Shown here piece by piece: positions 35,654 to 45,004 of a DNA stretch of 52,617 bases. The notes beneath the pieces are model-generated. The model ran no database searches and was not told where the DNA came from. It was given only the letters and a program-made list of their open reading frames with translations. The stretch covers positions 1 through 52,617 of the forward strand of contig SAAL01000011.1 of the NCBI GenBank assembly GCA_009929445.1, given 5' to 3'. Numbering within the stretch: the first letter of the stretch is position 1; the number at the start of each line of letters is the position of its first letter. Position numbers and translations under genes: made by a program. This DNA is from Bacteroidia bacterium. GTDB lineage: Bacteria > Bacteroidota > Bacteroidia > Bacteroidales > Paludibacteraceae.

Positions 35654-37966
35654 ATGAAAAGAACTGCAATACTGATAATCACTGCATTTATCTGCCTCCA
35701 CATCTTGGCTCAAACCGGCAGAACAACAGTAAGTATGGACAAGGACTGGCGTTTCAAAACCGGAACCTTTAAGGAATCCATTCAGCCATCTTTCAACGAT
35801 TCTGAGTGGCGTCAGCTTGATGTGCCGCATGACTGGAGCATCGAAGGTCGTTACAATAAGTACAACAAAACCGGTCGCGGTGGCGGTTATTTGCCTGCCG
35901 GTGATGGTTGGTACAGAAAATCATTTTCAATACCTGCTTCAGAAAAAGGAAATAAAATCCTGATTCAGTTTGACGGCGTGATGGCAAACAGCGAAGTCTA
36001 TATTAACGGCCAATTACTAGGAATTCAGCCGTATGGATACACTTCATTTGAATATGACATGACTAAGCACATTCGTTTTGGTGAAAATGAGAAAAACTGG
36101 CTCGTCGTTCGTGCCAATAATATCCCACAGCCGGCTTCACGCTGGTACACGGGCGCCGGAATATACCGCCACGTTCGGATGCTTATCAAAAATCCGGTGC
36201 ATTTGGCACATTGGGGCGTTTTCGTAACTACACCGGAAGTTACTTCTGCACGTGCAACCGTAAAAGCGTATATCCAGTTGGAAAATAATACGGATCGGGT
36301 CAAGAACGTAACCGTGAAATCGACCGTGGTTGACAGCAATGGAAAAGAAATCAAATCAGCGTCCGTTTCTAAAAAAATTCCGGCAAATTCCTCTTTAAAT
36401 TTCGATCAAAATATTACAGTTGCCAAACCGGCGCTCTGGAGCACCGAAACTCCCAATCTTTATACATTGGTAACGCAGGTTCTGGAAGGCAAAACGGTGT
36501 TGGACAACGAAACCAATTCATTTGGAATCAGAAGTCTCCGATTTGATGCTGCAAAAGGATTTTTCCTGAATGAAAAACCGATGAAAATGTACGGTGTTTG
36601 TCTCCACCACGATGGCGGCGGAGTAGGCGCTGCTGTGCCGCTCGGTATTTGGGAATACCGCTTCAATAAGCTGAGAGAAGCCGGAATCAATGCTATCCGC
36701 ACGGCTCACAATCCGATGGCGCCCGAATTTTATGACCTTTGCGACCGGATGGGATTCCTGGTGATGAACGAGAATTTCGATACCTGGGAATACGCCAAAA
36801 ATCCTCACGATTACCACCTTTATTTCAATTATTGGTGGGAGCGCGACCTCACAGCCATGATCAAACGCGACCGAAATCACCCTTCTGTGGTGCTTTACAG
36901 CGTTGGGAATGAGATTCGTGATAATCTAAACAACGAAGCCGGCTTAAAAAAATACAAACAACAGCAAGATCTGGTTCACCAGCTTGACCCGACCCGTCCG
37001 GTTACGATGGCGCTTTTCCGCCCGAATGTGTCGGGGGTTTACAACAACGGTTTTGCCGATATGATGGACGTAGTTGGTCAAAATTACCGTCCTGCGGAAC
37101 TGCTGGCTGCGCATACTCAAAATCCGAAACGAAAAGTAATCGGAACGGAAAATGTTCACGATGTGGAAACATACGTTGCATTGCGGGATAACGAATTTAT
37201 GATGGGGCAGTTCCTGTGGCCCGGTTTTGATTATTTGGGTGAAGCACTTTGGCCTCAGATTGCATTTGCTGAAGGGCTTTTTGACAAAACCGGAGGCTGG
37301 AAGCGCAACGGATTGCTTCGCAAAGTGTGGTGGGGTGGTAAACCAGCCATTTCTGTAATCAGACGGGCTGACAATGCCGGGCGCGGCGAGTGGGTGCACG
37401 ATTGGACGCCGATGGATCCGATTACCTACGAAGAGGCTTATATAGAAGTTTTCTCAAATGCAGAAGAAATTGAGATTTTTGTAAACAATGAATCTCAGGG
37501 AATTCGAAAAGTTTCGAAAAACCACGAACCGATCCGGATGAATATCAACTATTTCAAAGGAGAACTGCGTGCCGAAGCTCGCACAAACGGAAAAGTGGTT
37601 GCAACGGAAGTTCATAAAACTGCCGGTTATCCTGCTAAAATCAAATTAATTCCGCAAAAAACTTCCATTACGAATAATTGGGACGATGTTTCGATTGTAA
37701 AAGCTGTAGTTACCGATGCAAACGGCGAACGGGTACCGGACGCCGACCATTTAATCGAATTTTCTGTAGAAGGAGCAGGAATAATTTTGGCCACCGATAA
37801 TGGAGATTTTATGAGTCACGCTTCGTCCAAAACAGGTGAGCGAAACGCTTACTACGGTGAATGTTACGCCATTATTCAGGCAAATAAAGACAGCGGAACC
37901 ATTAAATTAAAAGCAAAAGCGGAAGGAATTGAGGGTGAGTATGAGACGGTGATAGAGGTGAAGTAA
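35654..37966 (+). CDS. GH2 beta-galactosidase
   Basis: Retaining exo-beta-galactosidase-type GH2 enzyme. The ATG at 35654 starts the signal peptide MKRTAILIITAFICLHILAQ; the frame extends 21 codons upstream with no signal. Typical N-terminal motifs are present: DKDWRFKTGTF, LDVPHDWSIEGRY and GDGWYRKSFSIP. Glu420 in SVGNEIRDN is the acid/base and Glu499 in VIGTENVHD the nucleophile. A DUF4982-like domain (EEIEIFVNNESQGIRKV) and a final Ig-like domain (about 660-770; ILATDNGDF, GECYAIIQANKDSGTIKLKA) follow. The 770-aa length and domain order match the Bacteroidetes GH2 beta-galactosidases of pectin PULs that cut galactose from RG-I galactan branches. Its sequence is clearly different from the upstream 1015-aa GH2. 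Confidence 0.92.
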   Translation: MKRTAILIITAFICLHILAQTGRTTVSMDKDWRFKTGTFKESIQPSFNDSEWRQLDVPHDWSIEGRYNKYNKTGRGGGYLPAGDGWYRKSFSIPASEKGNKILIQFDGVMANSEVYINGQLLGIQPYGYTSFEYDMTKHIRFGENEKNWLVVRANNIPQPASRWYTGAGIYRHVRMLIKNPVHLAHWGVFVTTPEVTSARATVKAYIQLENNTDRVKNVTVKSTVVDSNGKEIKSASVSKKIPANSSLNFDQNITVAKPALWSTETPNLYTLVTQVLEGKTVLDNETNSFGIRSLRFDAAKGFFLNEKPMKMYGVCLHHDGGGVGAAVPLGIWEYRFNKLREAGINAIRTAHNPMAPEFYDLCDRMGFLVMNENFDTWEYAKNPHDYHLYFNYWWERDLTAMIKRDRNHPSVVLYSVGNEIRDNLNNEAGLKKYKQQQDLVHQLDPTRPVTMALFRPNVSGVYNNGFADMMDVVGQNYRPAELLAAHTQNPKRKVIGTENVHDVETYVALRDNEFMMGQFLWPGFDYLGEALWPQIAFAEGLFDKTGGWKRNGLLRKVWWGGKPAISVIRRADNAGRGEWVHDWTPMDPITYEEAYIEVFSNAEEIEIFVNNESQGIRKVSKNHEPIRMNINYFKGELRAEARTNGKVVATEVHKTAGYPAKIKLIPQKTSITNNWDDVSIVKAVVTDANGERVPDADHLIEFSVEGAGIILATDNGDFMSHASSKTGERNAYYGECYAIIQANKDSGTIKLKAKAEGIEGEYETVIEVK

Positions 37967-38037
37967 CTTTAACCAAAAAATTAAGTTACGATAATCCGCA
38001 TTGTAAAAAGCTATAACAGCAATAAAAAACACCACAA

Positions 38038-39648
38038 ATGAAAAATCTCATTCTGTTTTTATCATTTATCCTTCTGACAAATACCCTTCCTGCCAAAACC
38101 TTTTACATTGCTCCCGATGGAAACGATGCTACTGGTGATGGCTCTGTTTCGGCTCCTTTTGCCACATTGATGAAAGCACAACAGGTTGTGGCGGGTGGAG
38201 ATACAGTGTTTGCAAGAGGAGGAACCTACTACCTGAAAGAATCGGATATCACGTTTACCGTTTCGCTCGGACCGTATAAGATTGTCAACTATTTCAATAA
38301 AAGCGGTTCGTCTGTTTCAAAAAGAATTCATTACTGGGCTTATCCGGGCGAAAAACCGGTATTTGACTTTTCGGCCGTAAAACCAGCCGGTTATCGCGTT
38401 ACGGCATTTTTCACCACCGGTTCGTACCTCCATTTCAAAGGGTTGGAAGTGGTTGGTGTGCAGGTAACCATACTCACTCATACGCAGTCGGAGTGTTTCC
38501 GGAATCAGGGCAGTTACAACATTTTCGAGCAGCTCAGTATGCACGATGGCATGGCCAACGGCTTCTACCTGCAAAGCGGCTCTAACAACCTGGTAATCAA
38601 CTGCGATGCCTACCGCAACTGGGACAATGTATCCGAAGATAAAAAAGGGGGCAATGTGGATGGTTTTGGCTTTCACCCGGGCAAAGGCTCGGTGGGAAAC
38701 AAAATTAGCGGATGCCGTGCCTGGTTCAACAGCGACGACGGCTACGACTGCATCAATGCTTCGGAATCGGTGTTGTTTGAAAATTGCTGGTCGTTTTATA
38801 ACGGCTACAGCACCTCTTTTGCAAGTCTGGCAAATGGCACCGGTTTCAAAATTGGCGGATATGGTCAGGCGCCGGTTGTATCGAAACTGCCAAATCCCAT
38901 TCCAGCCTTTACAGTTCGTTTTTGCCTCGCTTACAGAAACAAGGCAAACGGATTCTACGCCAACCACCACGTGGAAACAGGCCATTATTTCTATAACAAC
39001 TCGGCTTACAGAAATGCTGTAAATTACAACATGCTGAGCCAGAAAATTACTAAAAGTACCAAAACCGGAAACGATACCACGCTCGACTGCCCGGGCATAA
39101 GACACATTCTGCACAACAACCTCTCATATCGTTATTCCTCACTGAAAGATACCTCCAACATCGGCACATCCACCAATACGTACAATACATTTTCGCCAAA
39201 CAGCGGTGTGATAGTCAACGGTGCCGATTTCCTGGGTTTTGACGAGACTGAACTCGTTGCTACGAGAAATCCGGATGGAAGTCTGCCCGATATCGGTTTT
39301 ATGAAACTGGATTCTTCCAGTGATTTGATTGACAAGGGAAAAGACCTGGGATTCCCGTTCAGTGGTACTGCGCCAGATTTGGGAGCCTTTGAATACCGGC
39401 CTCAAACGCCGGTGGAAATCCTTACGGAAATAAACACGCAGTTTTACCCGAATCCTGTAAGGGACATGCTCTTTTTTATCGATTATAATGAAAAAGTCGT
39501 TGAAATCTTCAACTTCGAAGGTAAAATCATGCTGATACAGCATGTTACTCATGCACTTGATGTATCATTCCTACCCGGGGGAATTTATTTGGTCAGAATA
39601 AAATCTGAAAAAGAGAAAATAATTGTTTCGAAACTGGTGAAATTGTAA
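38038..39648 (+). CDS. PL9-family pectin lyase with T9SS sorting domain
   Basis: Right-handed beta-helix polysaccharide lyase that cleaves homogalacturonan or rhamnogalacturonan by beta-elimination. It opens with the signal peptide MKNLILFLSFILLTNTLPA, then the PL9 start FYIAPDGNDATGDGSVSAPF. Helix rungs follow with LHFKGLEVVGV, FYLQSGSNNLVINCDAYRN, KGGNVDGFGFHPGKG and FNSDDGYDCINASESVLFENC, the region holding Ca2+-binding acids in PL9. The last 70 residues (about 467-536; FYPNPVRDMLFF ... LPGGIYLVRIKSEKEKIIV) are a type IX secretion (Por) sorting domain, so this lyase is probably exported across the outer membrane, unlike its periplasmic neighbours. Length 536 aa includes that tail. The next gene starts 6 bp later. 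Confidence 0.9.
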   Translation: MKNLILFLSFILLTNTLPAKTFYIAPDGNDATGDGSVSAPFATLMKAQQVVAGGDTVFARGGTYYLKESDITFTVSLGPYKIVNYFNKSGSSVSKRIHYWAYPGEKPVFDFSAVKPAGYRVTAFFTTGSYLHFKGLEVVGVQVTILTHTQSECFRNQGSYNIFEQLSMHDGMANGFYLQSGSNNLVINCDAYRNWDNVSEDKKGGNVDGFGFHPGKGSVGNKISGCRAWFNSDDGYDCINASESVLFENCWSFYNGYSTSFASLANGTGFKIGGYGQAPVVSKLPNPIPAFTVRFCLAYRNKANGFYANHHVETGHYFYNNSAYRNAVNYNMLSQKITKSTKTGNDTTLDCPGIRHILHNNLSYRYSSLKDTSNIGTSTNTYNTFSPNSGVIVNGADFLGFDETELVATRNPDGSLPDIGFMKLDSSSDLIDKGKDLGFPFSGTAPDLGAFEYRPQTPVEILTEINTQFYPNPVRDMLFFIDYNEKVVEIFNFEGKIMLIQHVTHALDVSFLPGGIYLVRIKSEKEKIIVSKLVKL

Positions 39649-39654
39649 TTTTTC

Positions 39655-41790
39655 ATGATTTATTTCAAAAAAACATATTGTATAAAAACGGCATATTGTG
39701 TATCATTGATGTTGTTTTTAGTCTCATTTGGACTCCATGCCGCACCCCGGATCGACCGAAAAGCGCTCGTCAACCGTAACAATCCTCACCTTACAGCCAT
39801 CGATACGCTGGGTGCTCTTTCCGTCGGGAACGGCGAATTTGCGTTCACAGTGGATATTACCGGATTGCAGACATTTCCGCGTGAGTACAGCAGAGGAATG
39901 CCGCTCGGTACTCAAAGTCAGTGGGGCTGGCACAGTTTTCCAAATACGGAGGGATTTAAACACGGGGAAACACTCAAAGAATTTGATTTTGGAAGGGGGA
40001 AAAAGGAACTATACGCCGTTCAGTTCAGTGAAAAAGGACGGCGGCAGGAAGCTGCCGATTATTTCAGGGCCAATCCGCACAGGCTTCATCTGGGCTGCAT
40101 CGGGCTTGATCTGCATGAAGCAGCATTGTCCGAAATCCATAATCCGGATCAACTCCTCGATATGTGGAACGGCGTAATCAAAAGCAGTTTTTCAGTCAGG
40201 AAAACTTCCTATGCTGTGGAAACCTCAGTTCACCCCCAAATTGACATGGTAGCCGTGCATATAAAAACAAAAGGAGAAAAACCGGCAATCAGATTTCAAT
40301 TTCCGTATCCCACGGGTTTGCATACCGACGACGGATGTAACTGGAATGCGGACGACAAACACCGCTCTTCAATCATTCAACGGACTGATAAATCGGTCAT
40401 CATTAAGCGTGAACTGGACAGTACGGTTTATTATGTCAGCATTGACTGGAAAAATAAAGCGCGGTTAATTGAAAAAACCAAAAACTATTTTGTTCTTCAG
40501 TCGGATGAAAATGAATTGTATTTCACCTGCCGTTTTACTGCCTTGCAACCTGAAAATTCAAATCTAACGGTGACAAAAACATTTGCCGATGCAATGAAGT
40601 ACTGGAATAATTTCTGGAAAACCGGTGCTGCCGTTGATTTCTCGGCATGTACCGATTCACGTGCCCGTGAACTGGAACGGAGGGTAGTACTGAGTCAGTA
40701 TCTGCTGGCCATTCAATGTTCCGGATCTACTCCACCTCAGGAAACGGGGCTGACGTATAACTCCTGGTACGGCAAATTCCACCTCGAAATGATTTGGTGG
40801 CATCAGGCTCAGTTTGCATTGTGGAACCGTCCAAGGATGCTTGAAAAGACCCTCGGATGGTATTTTACTGCCCTACCGGCCGCCCGTGAGATAGCACGAA
40901 GACAGGGTTTTGACGGTGTCCGGTGGATGAAAATGACCGACCCGACAGCTTCTGAAGCTCCTTCAGGTGTGGGAAGTTTCCTTATCTGGCAGCAGCCACA
41001 CCTCATTTATCTGGCTGAGTTGATTTACCGTACCGAAAAAAATCCCGAAACAATCCGGAAATACTATAACCTGGTGCAGCAAACCGCAGAATTCATGTAT
41101 TCTTTTGCAGATTATGAAAAGGAAAAGGACCGCTATGTGCTGAAAGGCATTATTCCGGCTCAGGAAACTCTGCGTGCATCAGAAACTGTCAATCCGCCGT
41201 TCGAACTCTCTTACTGGCACTTTGCCATGGAGCTGGCGCAAAAGTGGAGAGAACGGAACGGTGAAAAACGGATACCGGAGTGGGATGAACTGATTAATAA
41301 GTTATCTCCGCTGACATATAACGACGATCACCTTTATCTGGCTGCTGAAACTGCACCGGAAACCTACAAAGACGTCCGTTTTACATCCGACCACATGGCG
41401 GTGCTCGGAGCAGTTGGTATGCTGCCTGCCAATAGACTCATCCTTGATGGATACATGAAAAATACGCTGAACTGGATTCTGGAAAACTGGAACTGGGATA
41501 AAACCTGGGGCTGGGACTATCCGATGACTGCCATGTGCGCTGCGCGTATGGGTGAACCTGAAAAAGCCGTCGGAGCACTGTTGATGGATAAGCAAACCAA
41601 CACCTACCTAGTGAACGGTCATAATTATCAGGATGCTCGGCTGAGGGTTTACCTGCCCGGCAACGGAGGTTTGCTCACAGCCGTAGCCATAATGTGCGCC
41701 GGCTGGGATAGCAGCCAAGGCCAAAATCCAGGATTCCCCAAAGATGGACAGTGGAACGTGAAATGGGAAGGATTACAGAAAATGCCGTAA
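39655..41790 (+). CDS. Uncharacterised exported (alpha/alpha)6-type glycosidase-like protein
   Basis: I cannot place this 711-aa protein in a named CAZy family. It has a signal segment (TAYCVSLMLFLVSFGLHAAP), then RKALVNRNNPHLTAIDTLG and ALSVGNGEFAFTVDITGLQT, an N-terminal beta-sandwich opening that recalls GH65/GH95-like six-hairpin enzymes. From about residue 365 the motifs look like an (alpha/alpha)6 barrel: TYNSWYGKFHLEMIWWHQAQ, GVGSFLIWQQPHLIYLAE, IIPAQETLRASETVNPPFEL and WNWDKTWGWDYPMTAMCA. Glu and Asp residues in these stretches are catalytic candidates. It starts 6 bp after the PL9 stop, so it is surely co-expressed with it. That suggests a role on PL9 products, for example on unsaturated uronides or rhamnosyl ends. 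This is inference. Confidence 0.7.
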   Translation: MIYFKKTYCIKTAYCVSLMLFLVSFGLHAAPRIDRKALVNRNNPHLTAIDTLGALSVGNGEFAFTVDITGLQTFPREYSRGMPLGTQSQWGWHSFPNTEGFKHGETLKEFDFGRGKKELYAVQFSEKGRRQEAADYFRANPHRLHLGCIGLDLHEAALSEIHNPDQLLDMWNGVIKSSFSVRKTSYAVETSVHPQIDMVAVHIKTKGEKPAIRFQFPYPTGLHTDDGCNWNADDKHRSSIIQRTDKSVIIKRELDSTVYYVSIDWKNKARLIEKTKNYFVLQSDENELYFTCRFTALQPENSNLTVTKTFADAMKYWNNFWKTGAAVDFSACTDSRARELERRVVLSQYLLAIQCSGSTPPQETGLTYNSWYGKFHLEMIWWHQAQFALWNRPRMLEKTLGWYFTALPAAREIARRQGFDGVRWMKMTDPTASEAPSGVGSFLIWQQPHLIYLAELIYRTEKNPETIRKYYNLVQQTAEFMYSFADYEKEKDRYVLKGIIPAQETLRASETVNPPFELSYWHFAMELAQKWRERNGEKRIPEWDELINKLSPLTYNDDHLYLAAETAPETYKDVRFTSDHMAVLGAVGMLPANRLILDGYMKNTLNWILENWNWDKTWGWDYPMTAMCAARMGEPEKAVGALLMDKQTNTYLVNGHNYQDARLRVYLPGNGGLLTAVAIMCAGWDSSQGQNPGFPKDGQWNVKWEGLQKMP

Positions 41791-41858
41791 AGTCAGATAT
41801 GAGGAAAAAATTAAATTTACCCGATAGAAAACCATACAATTAAAGAACAAGATTTTTT

Positions 41859-43271
41859 ATGAAACGAAATATCATTTTAACGTTGCTGTTGCTCTCGGTG
41901 GTAGTTGTAAGCGCTCAGAATCAGTCCGCAGCCTGGAAGAAACTCTATACCGCCATACAGAAAAACATCAAAGATCCGAAATTCAGTAAGGCGTATTACA
42001 ACATCCGGGACTTTGGTGCAGTGCCCAACGACACCTCGGTGCTCAATACCGAGCCCATTAATCGTGCCATTGCTACCTGTAGTCTCAACGGGGGAGGAAA
42101 AGTGGTTGTGCCAGCCGGAACGTGGTTTACAGCGCCTCTTACACTGAAAAGCAATGTAAACCTTCACCTCGAAGAAGGCTCTACGGTGCTTTTCACCACC
42201 GATCCGAAGTACTTCCCTGTAGTGCTCACCCGCTGGGAAGGGATAGACTGCTACAACCTCCAGCCGCTCGTTTATGCTTATGGCGAAACAAACATTGCTA
42301 TCACCGGTAAGGGAACGCTGGATGGTGGGGCAGCCAACGAAAACTGGTGGAAGAAATGCGGAGCTGAACGATTCGGCTGGAAGGAAGGCGATATCTCGCA
42401 ACGAACCGGACGACCAAAACTGATGCAGTGGAACAACGAAAAACTGCCCGTTTCGCGAAGAATACTGACCGAAACCGACGGTCTGAGACCTCAGATGATC
42501 AATTTCTACCGGTGTAACAATGTGCTGATTGAGGGCGTGAGGATACTGAGGTCACCGTTTTGGGTTATTCATCCGCTCATGTGCAACAACCTGACGGTGA
42601 GAGGGGTGTACGTGGAAAACGACGGACCTAACGGCGATGGCTGCGACCCGGAATCGTGCTCAAACGTGCTGATTGAAAACTGCTACTTCAACACAGGTGA
42701 CGACTGTATAGCAATAAAATCGGGCCGAAACAACGACGGACGACTGTGGGCAAAACCCAGTGAAAATATTATCGTCAGAAACTGCGAAATGAAAAACGGA
42801 CACGGAGGAGTTGTAATCGGGAGTGAAATTTCCGGAGGTTACAAAAATCTTTTTGTAGAAAATTGCAAAATGGACAGCCCTCTTTTGGACCGCGTCATTC
42901 GTATAAAAACAAACACCTTACGTGGCGGAATTATCGAAAATATCTTTGTGAGAAATGTTGAAGTGGGCGAATGCAAGGAAGCTGTTTTGCATATTAATCT
43001 GCTTTACGAACCACGTGAAATTGGCGAAAGAGGTTTTATTCCGCTCATCCGGAATGTCAATCTGGACAAGGTGACTTCGCAAAAAAGTCAATACGGGGTG
43101 TATATTGATGGTCTTCCCGACCAGGCTACTGTTTTTGACATCCATGTAAGTAACAGTAATTTCAACGGAGTCAAATCGGGAAATAAATTTACCGGTTTGA
43201 TTGAAAATGTGAAATTCAACAACCTGAAAATCAACGGTGAATTGATGGAAAGCAATCCCTTGAATAAATAG
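41859..43271 (+). CDS. GH28 polygalacturonase (first of three)
   Basis: Inverting GH28 beta-helix hydrolase of alpha-1,4-galacturonate linkages, periplasmic by signal peptide (MKRNIILTLLLLSVVVVSAQ). The family opening YNIRDFGAVPNDTSVLNTEP and GGGKVVVPAGTWFTAPLTLK is followed by the full catalytic set: NGDGCDPES (Asp260), TGDDCIAIKSGRN (Asp281, Asp282), GHGGVVIGSEISGG (active-site His) and RVIRIKTN (Arg-Ile-Lys substrate-binding triad). Length 470 aa is typical for bacterial exo-polygalacturonases with an N-terminal extension. All active-site positions are canonical, unlike those of the two GH28 genes at the end of the cluster. Confidence 0.94.
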   Translation: MKRNIILTLLLLSVVVVSAQNQSAAWKKLYTAIQKNIKDPKFSKAYYNIRDFGAVPNDTSVLNTEPINRAIATCSLNGGGKVVVPAGTWFTAPLTLKSNVNLHLEEGSTVLFTTDPKYFPVVLTRWEGIDCYNLQPLVYAYGETNIAITGKGTLDGGAANENWWKKCGAERFGWKEGDISQRTGRPKLMQWNNEKLPVSRRILTETDGLRPQMINFYRCNNVLIEGVRILRSPFWVIHPLMCNNLTVRGVYVENDGPNGDGCDPESCSNVLIENCYFNTGDDCIAIKSGRNNDGRLWAKPSENIIVRNCEMKNGHGGVVIGSEISGGYKNLFVENCKMDSPLLDRVIRIKTNTLRGGIIENIFVRNVEVGECKEAVLHINLLYEPREIGERGFIPLIRNVNLDKVTSQKSQYGVYIDGLPDQATVFDIHVSNSNFNGVKSGNKFTGLIENVKFNNLKINGELMESNPLNK

Positions 43272-43416
43272 AATTTATTTATCGTAGTGCGAAAGTTACG
43301 GGCAAAATTAATCTTTCAAAAACGAATAATATCAACAAATTATACAAACATAAACCAGTTTTAGAATCAGAGTTTGTGGATTCCATGAGAAAATATTATA
43401 AACAAATGATTTACAG

Positions 43417-44862
43417 ATGAAAACTAAATTTACGACCTTTATTTTTGTTCTTTTCGGTGTTGTTTTTTTTACAGCAAAAGCCGATGTGTCACTTCCCAAC
43501 ATCCTCTCTTCCAACATGGTACTTCAGCGAAACTCACAGGTGCCCGTTTGGGGACGTGCCAATGCTGGCGAAGAAATTACGGTTCGTTTTGCCGGACAAA
43601 CGATAAAAACAACGGCCGACCCCAACGGTAAATGGTCTGTAACGCTGAAACCGATGAAGCAAAAAGCTGAGCCCGACAAGATGACCATTGCAGGAAAGAA
43701 CACCGTTACACTGTCCAATATACTTGTGGGCGATGTTTGGCTTTGCTCCGGACAGTCGAACATGGAGTATCCGCTGGATTACCGGTTGAAGAAATATGCA
43801 GCTCCGGCCAAAGGTCCCGACAAGGCCATGGAGGAACTGGAAAAACCGAAACCGGATCAGATACGGTATGTGCTGGTCGAAAAGAAAAAAGATACCGTAG
43901 ATATCCAGACCGCAGGATGGATTACGCCTGTAAACCGCGAAGTGCTCGGAGGCGTTTCGGCTGCAGCCTATTTCTTCGCAAAGGAGATTTTTGAAAATAC
44001 GAACATACCCATCGGCATCATTTCCACCTCGTGGGGTGGCACGGCTATCGAAGAATGGACACCGGCATGGGTCTATGAGCAATCGCCGCTTTTTGAAACT
44101 CTGATTGACCCCAAAGATGGTAAAATCAACGGACGCATTGCCGGAAACAAATTCCGGAGCATGATACAGCCCATCGTGCCGTTTGCCCTGAAGGGGATGC
44201 TCTGGTATCAGGGTGAAACCAACTGCATGACGGAAGATCAGGCCGTTTATCCTGAGAAAGTGAGATTGATGGTTGACTTGTACCGCTCACTTTTCAATAA
44301 TCCGAAAATGCCTTTTTATTTTGTGCAGATTTCGCCCTATCTGTACACAAAAAGAACCAACGATCCGAAAAAACACACCGAAGAGTTGCTCCCCGAATTT
44401 TGGGAAGCGCAGGAGAAATGCCTTTCCATTCCCCGCACGGGCATGGTGGTCACTACCGATTTGGTGGACAAACTTACCGACATTCACCCTTCGTACAAAT
44501 GGGAAGTGGGCCGTCGACTGGCTCTGATAGCTTTGGCAAAGGATTACCGTAAAAAAGTGGTTTACGAAGGTCCGAAATATAAATCCATGAAAGTGAATGG
44601 GGATAAAGTAGAACTTTCACTCATAAATAAAGGCGGAACGTTGAAAAGCATTGACGGACAATCGCTTACGTGGTTCTCCGTTGCAGGAGCTGATGGAAAA
44701 TTCGTACCTGCTCAGGCCGAAATCAAAGGAAAGAAAGTGATTGTCTGGTCGGATAAGGTGCAAAATCCGAAAGAAGTACGCTTTGCCTGGAACGAGCGGG
44801 CTATGCCCAATCTGATTAATACGGCCGGACTGCCTGCGGTTCCTTTCAGAACGGGCAGATAA
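43417..44862 (+). CDS. Sialate O-acetylesterase-like (SASA) carbohydrate esterase
   Basis: SGNH-type esterase of the SASA family; despite the family name, members of polysaccharide loci often deacetylate plant glycans. The signal peptide precedes LPNILSSNMVLQRNSQVPVW, the usual N-terminal beta-domain start. Block I is LCSGQSNMEYP with nucleophile Ser114. GIISTSWGGTAIEEW and GMLWYQGETNC give the middle blocks, and TDIHPSYKWEVGRRL carries Asp355 and His357 of the triad. Length 481 aa is normal. In this cluster it would complement the CE12 enzyme by removing acetyl groups at other positions of GalA, Rha or side-chain sugars. The substrate is inferred from context. Confidence 0.9.
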   Translation: MKTKFTTFIFVLFGVVFFTAKADVSLPNILSSNMVLQRNSQVPVWGRANAGEEITVRFAGQTIKTTADPNGKWSVTLKPMKQKAEPDKMTIAGKNTVTLSNILVGDVWLCSGQSNMEYPLDYRLKKYAAPAKGPDKAMEELEKPKPDQIRYVLVEKKKDTVDIQTAGWITPVNREVLGGVSAAAYFFAKEIFENTNIPIGIISTSWGGTAIEEWTPAWVYEQSPLFETLIDPKDGKINGRIAGNKFRSMIQPIVPFALKGMLWYQGETNCMTEDQAVYPEKVRLMVDLYRSLFNNPKMPFYFVQISPYLYTKRTNDPKKHTEELLPEFWEAQEKCLSIPRTGMVVTTDLVDKLTDIHPSYKWEVGRRLALIALAKDYRKKVVYEGPKYKSMKVNGDKVELSLINKGGTLKSIDGQSLTWFSVAGADGKFVPAQAEIKGKKVIVWSDKVQNPKEVRFAWNERAMPNLINTAGLPAVPFRTGR

Positions 44863-44937
44863 CCCCCCGAAAGTCTTAAATATCAAATATCGGAATATAA
44901 AAATCATTTTTATATACATAATTTTTTGCTTTATGTC

Positions 44938-44945
44938 TATTTTTG
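44938..44945 (+). promoter_or_regulatory. Candidate -7 element upstream of PL11
   Basis: TATTTTTG matches TAnnTTTG exactly, 60 bp before the PL11 ATG. It ends 1 bp before the terminator stem, so a transcript from it would begin inside the hairpin's 5' arm. No spaced -33 element was found. Confidence 0.3.
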
Positions 44946-44946
44946 T

Positions 44947-44995
44947 GTCAGTTTGACCCGGGTGATTATTCCCGGGTCAGATTGACATTTTTTTT
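44947..44995 (+). terminator. Strong rho-independent terminator just before PL11
   Basis: GTCAGTTTGACCCGGG (44947-44962) pairs over 16 bp, with two G-T wobbles, with CCCGGGTCAGATTGAC (44971-44986). The loop is 8 nt and a T8 run (44988-44995) follows. It is the most convincing terminator in the window and ends only 9 bp before the PL11 start codon. Confidence 0.85.
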
Positions 44996-45004
44996 AACCT
45001 GTAA

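Noticed and set aside
38317-39114. 265-aa antisense frame inside PL9
   Set aside because: It lies wholly opposite a well-supported PL9 gene, has no recognisable motif or signal peptide, and fits the usual antisense open-frame artefact.
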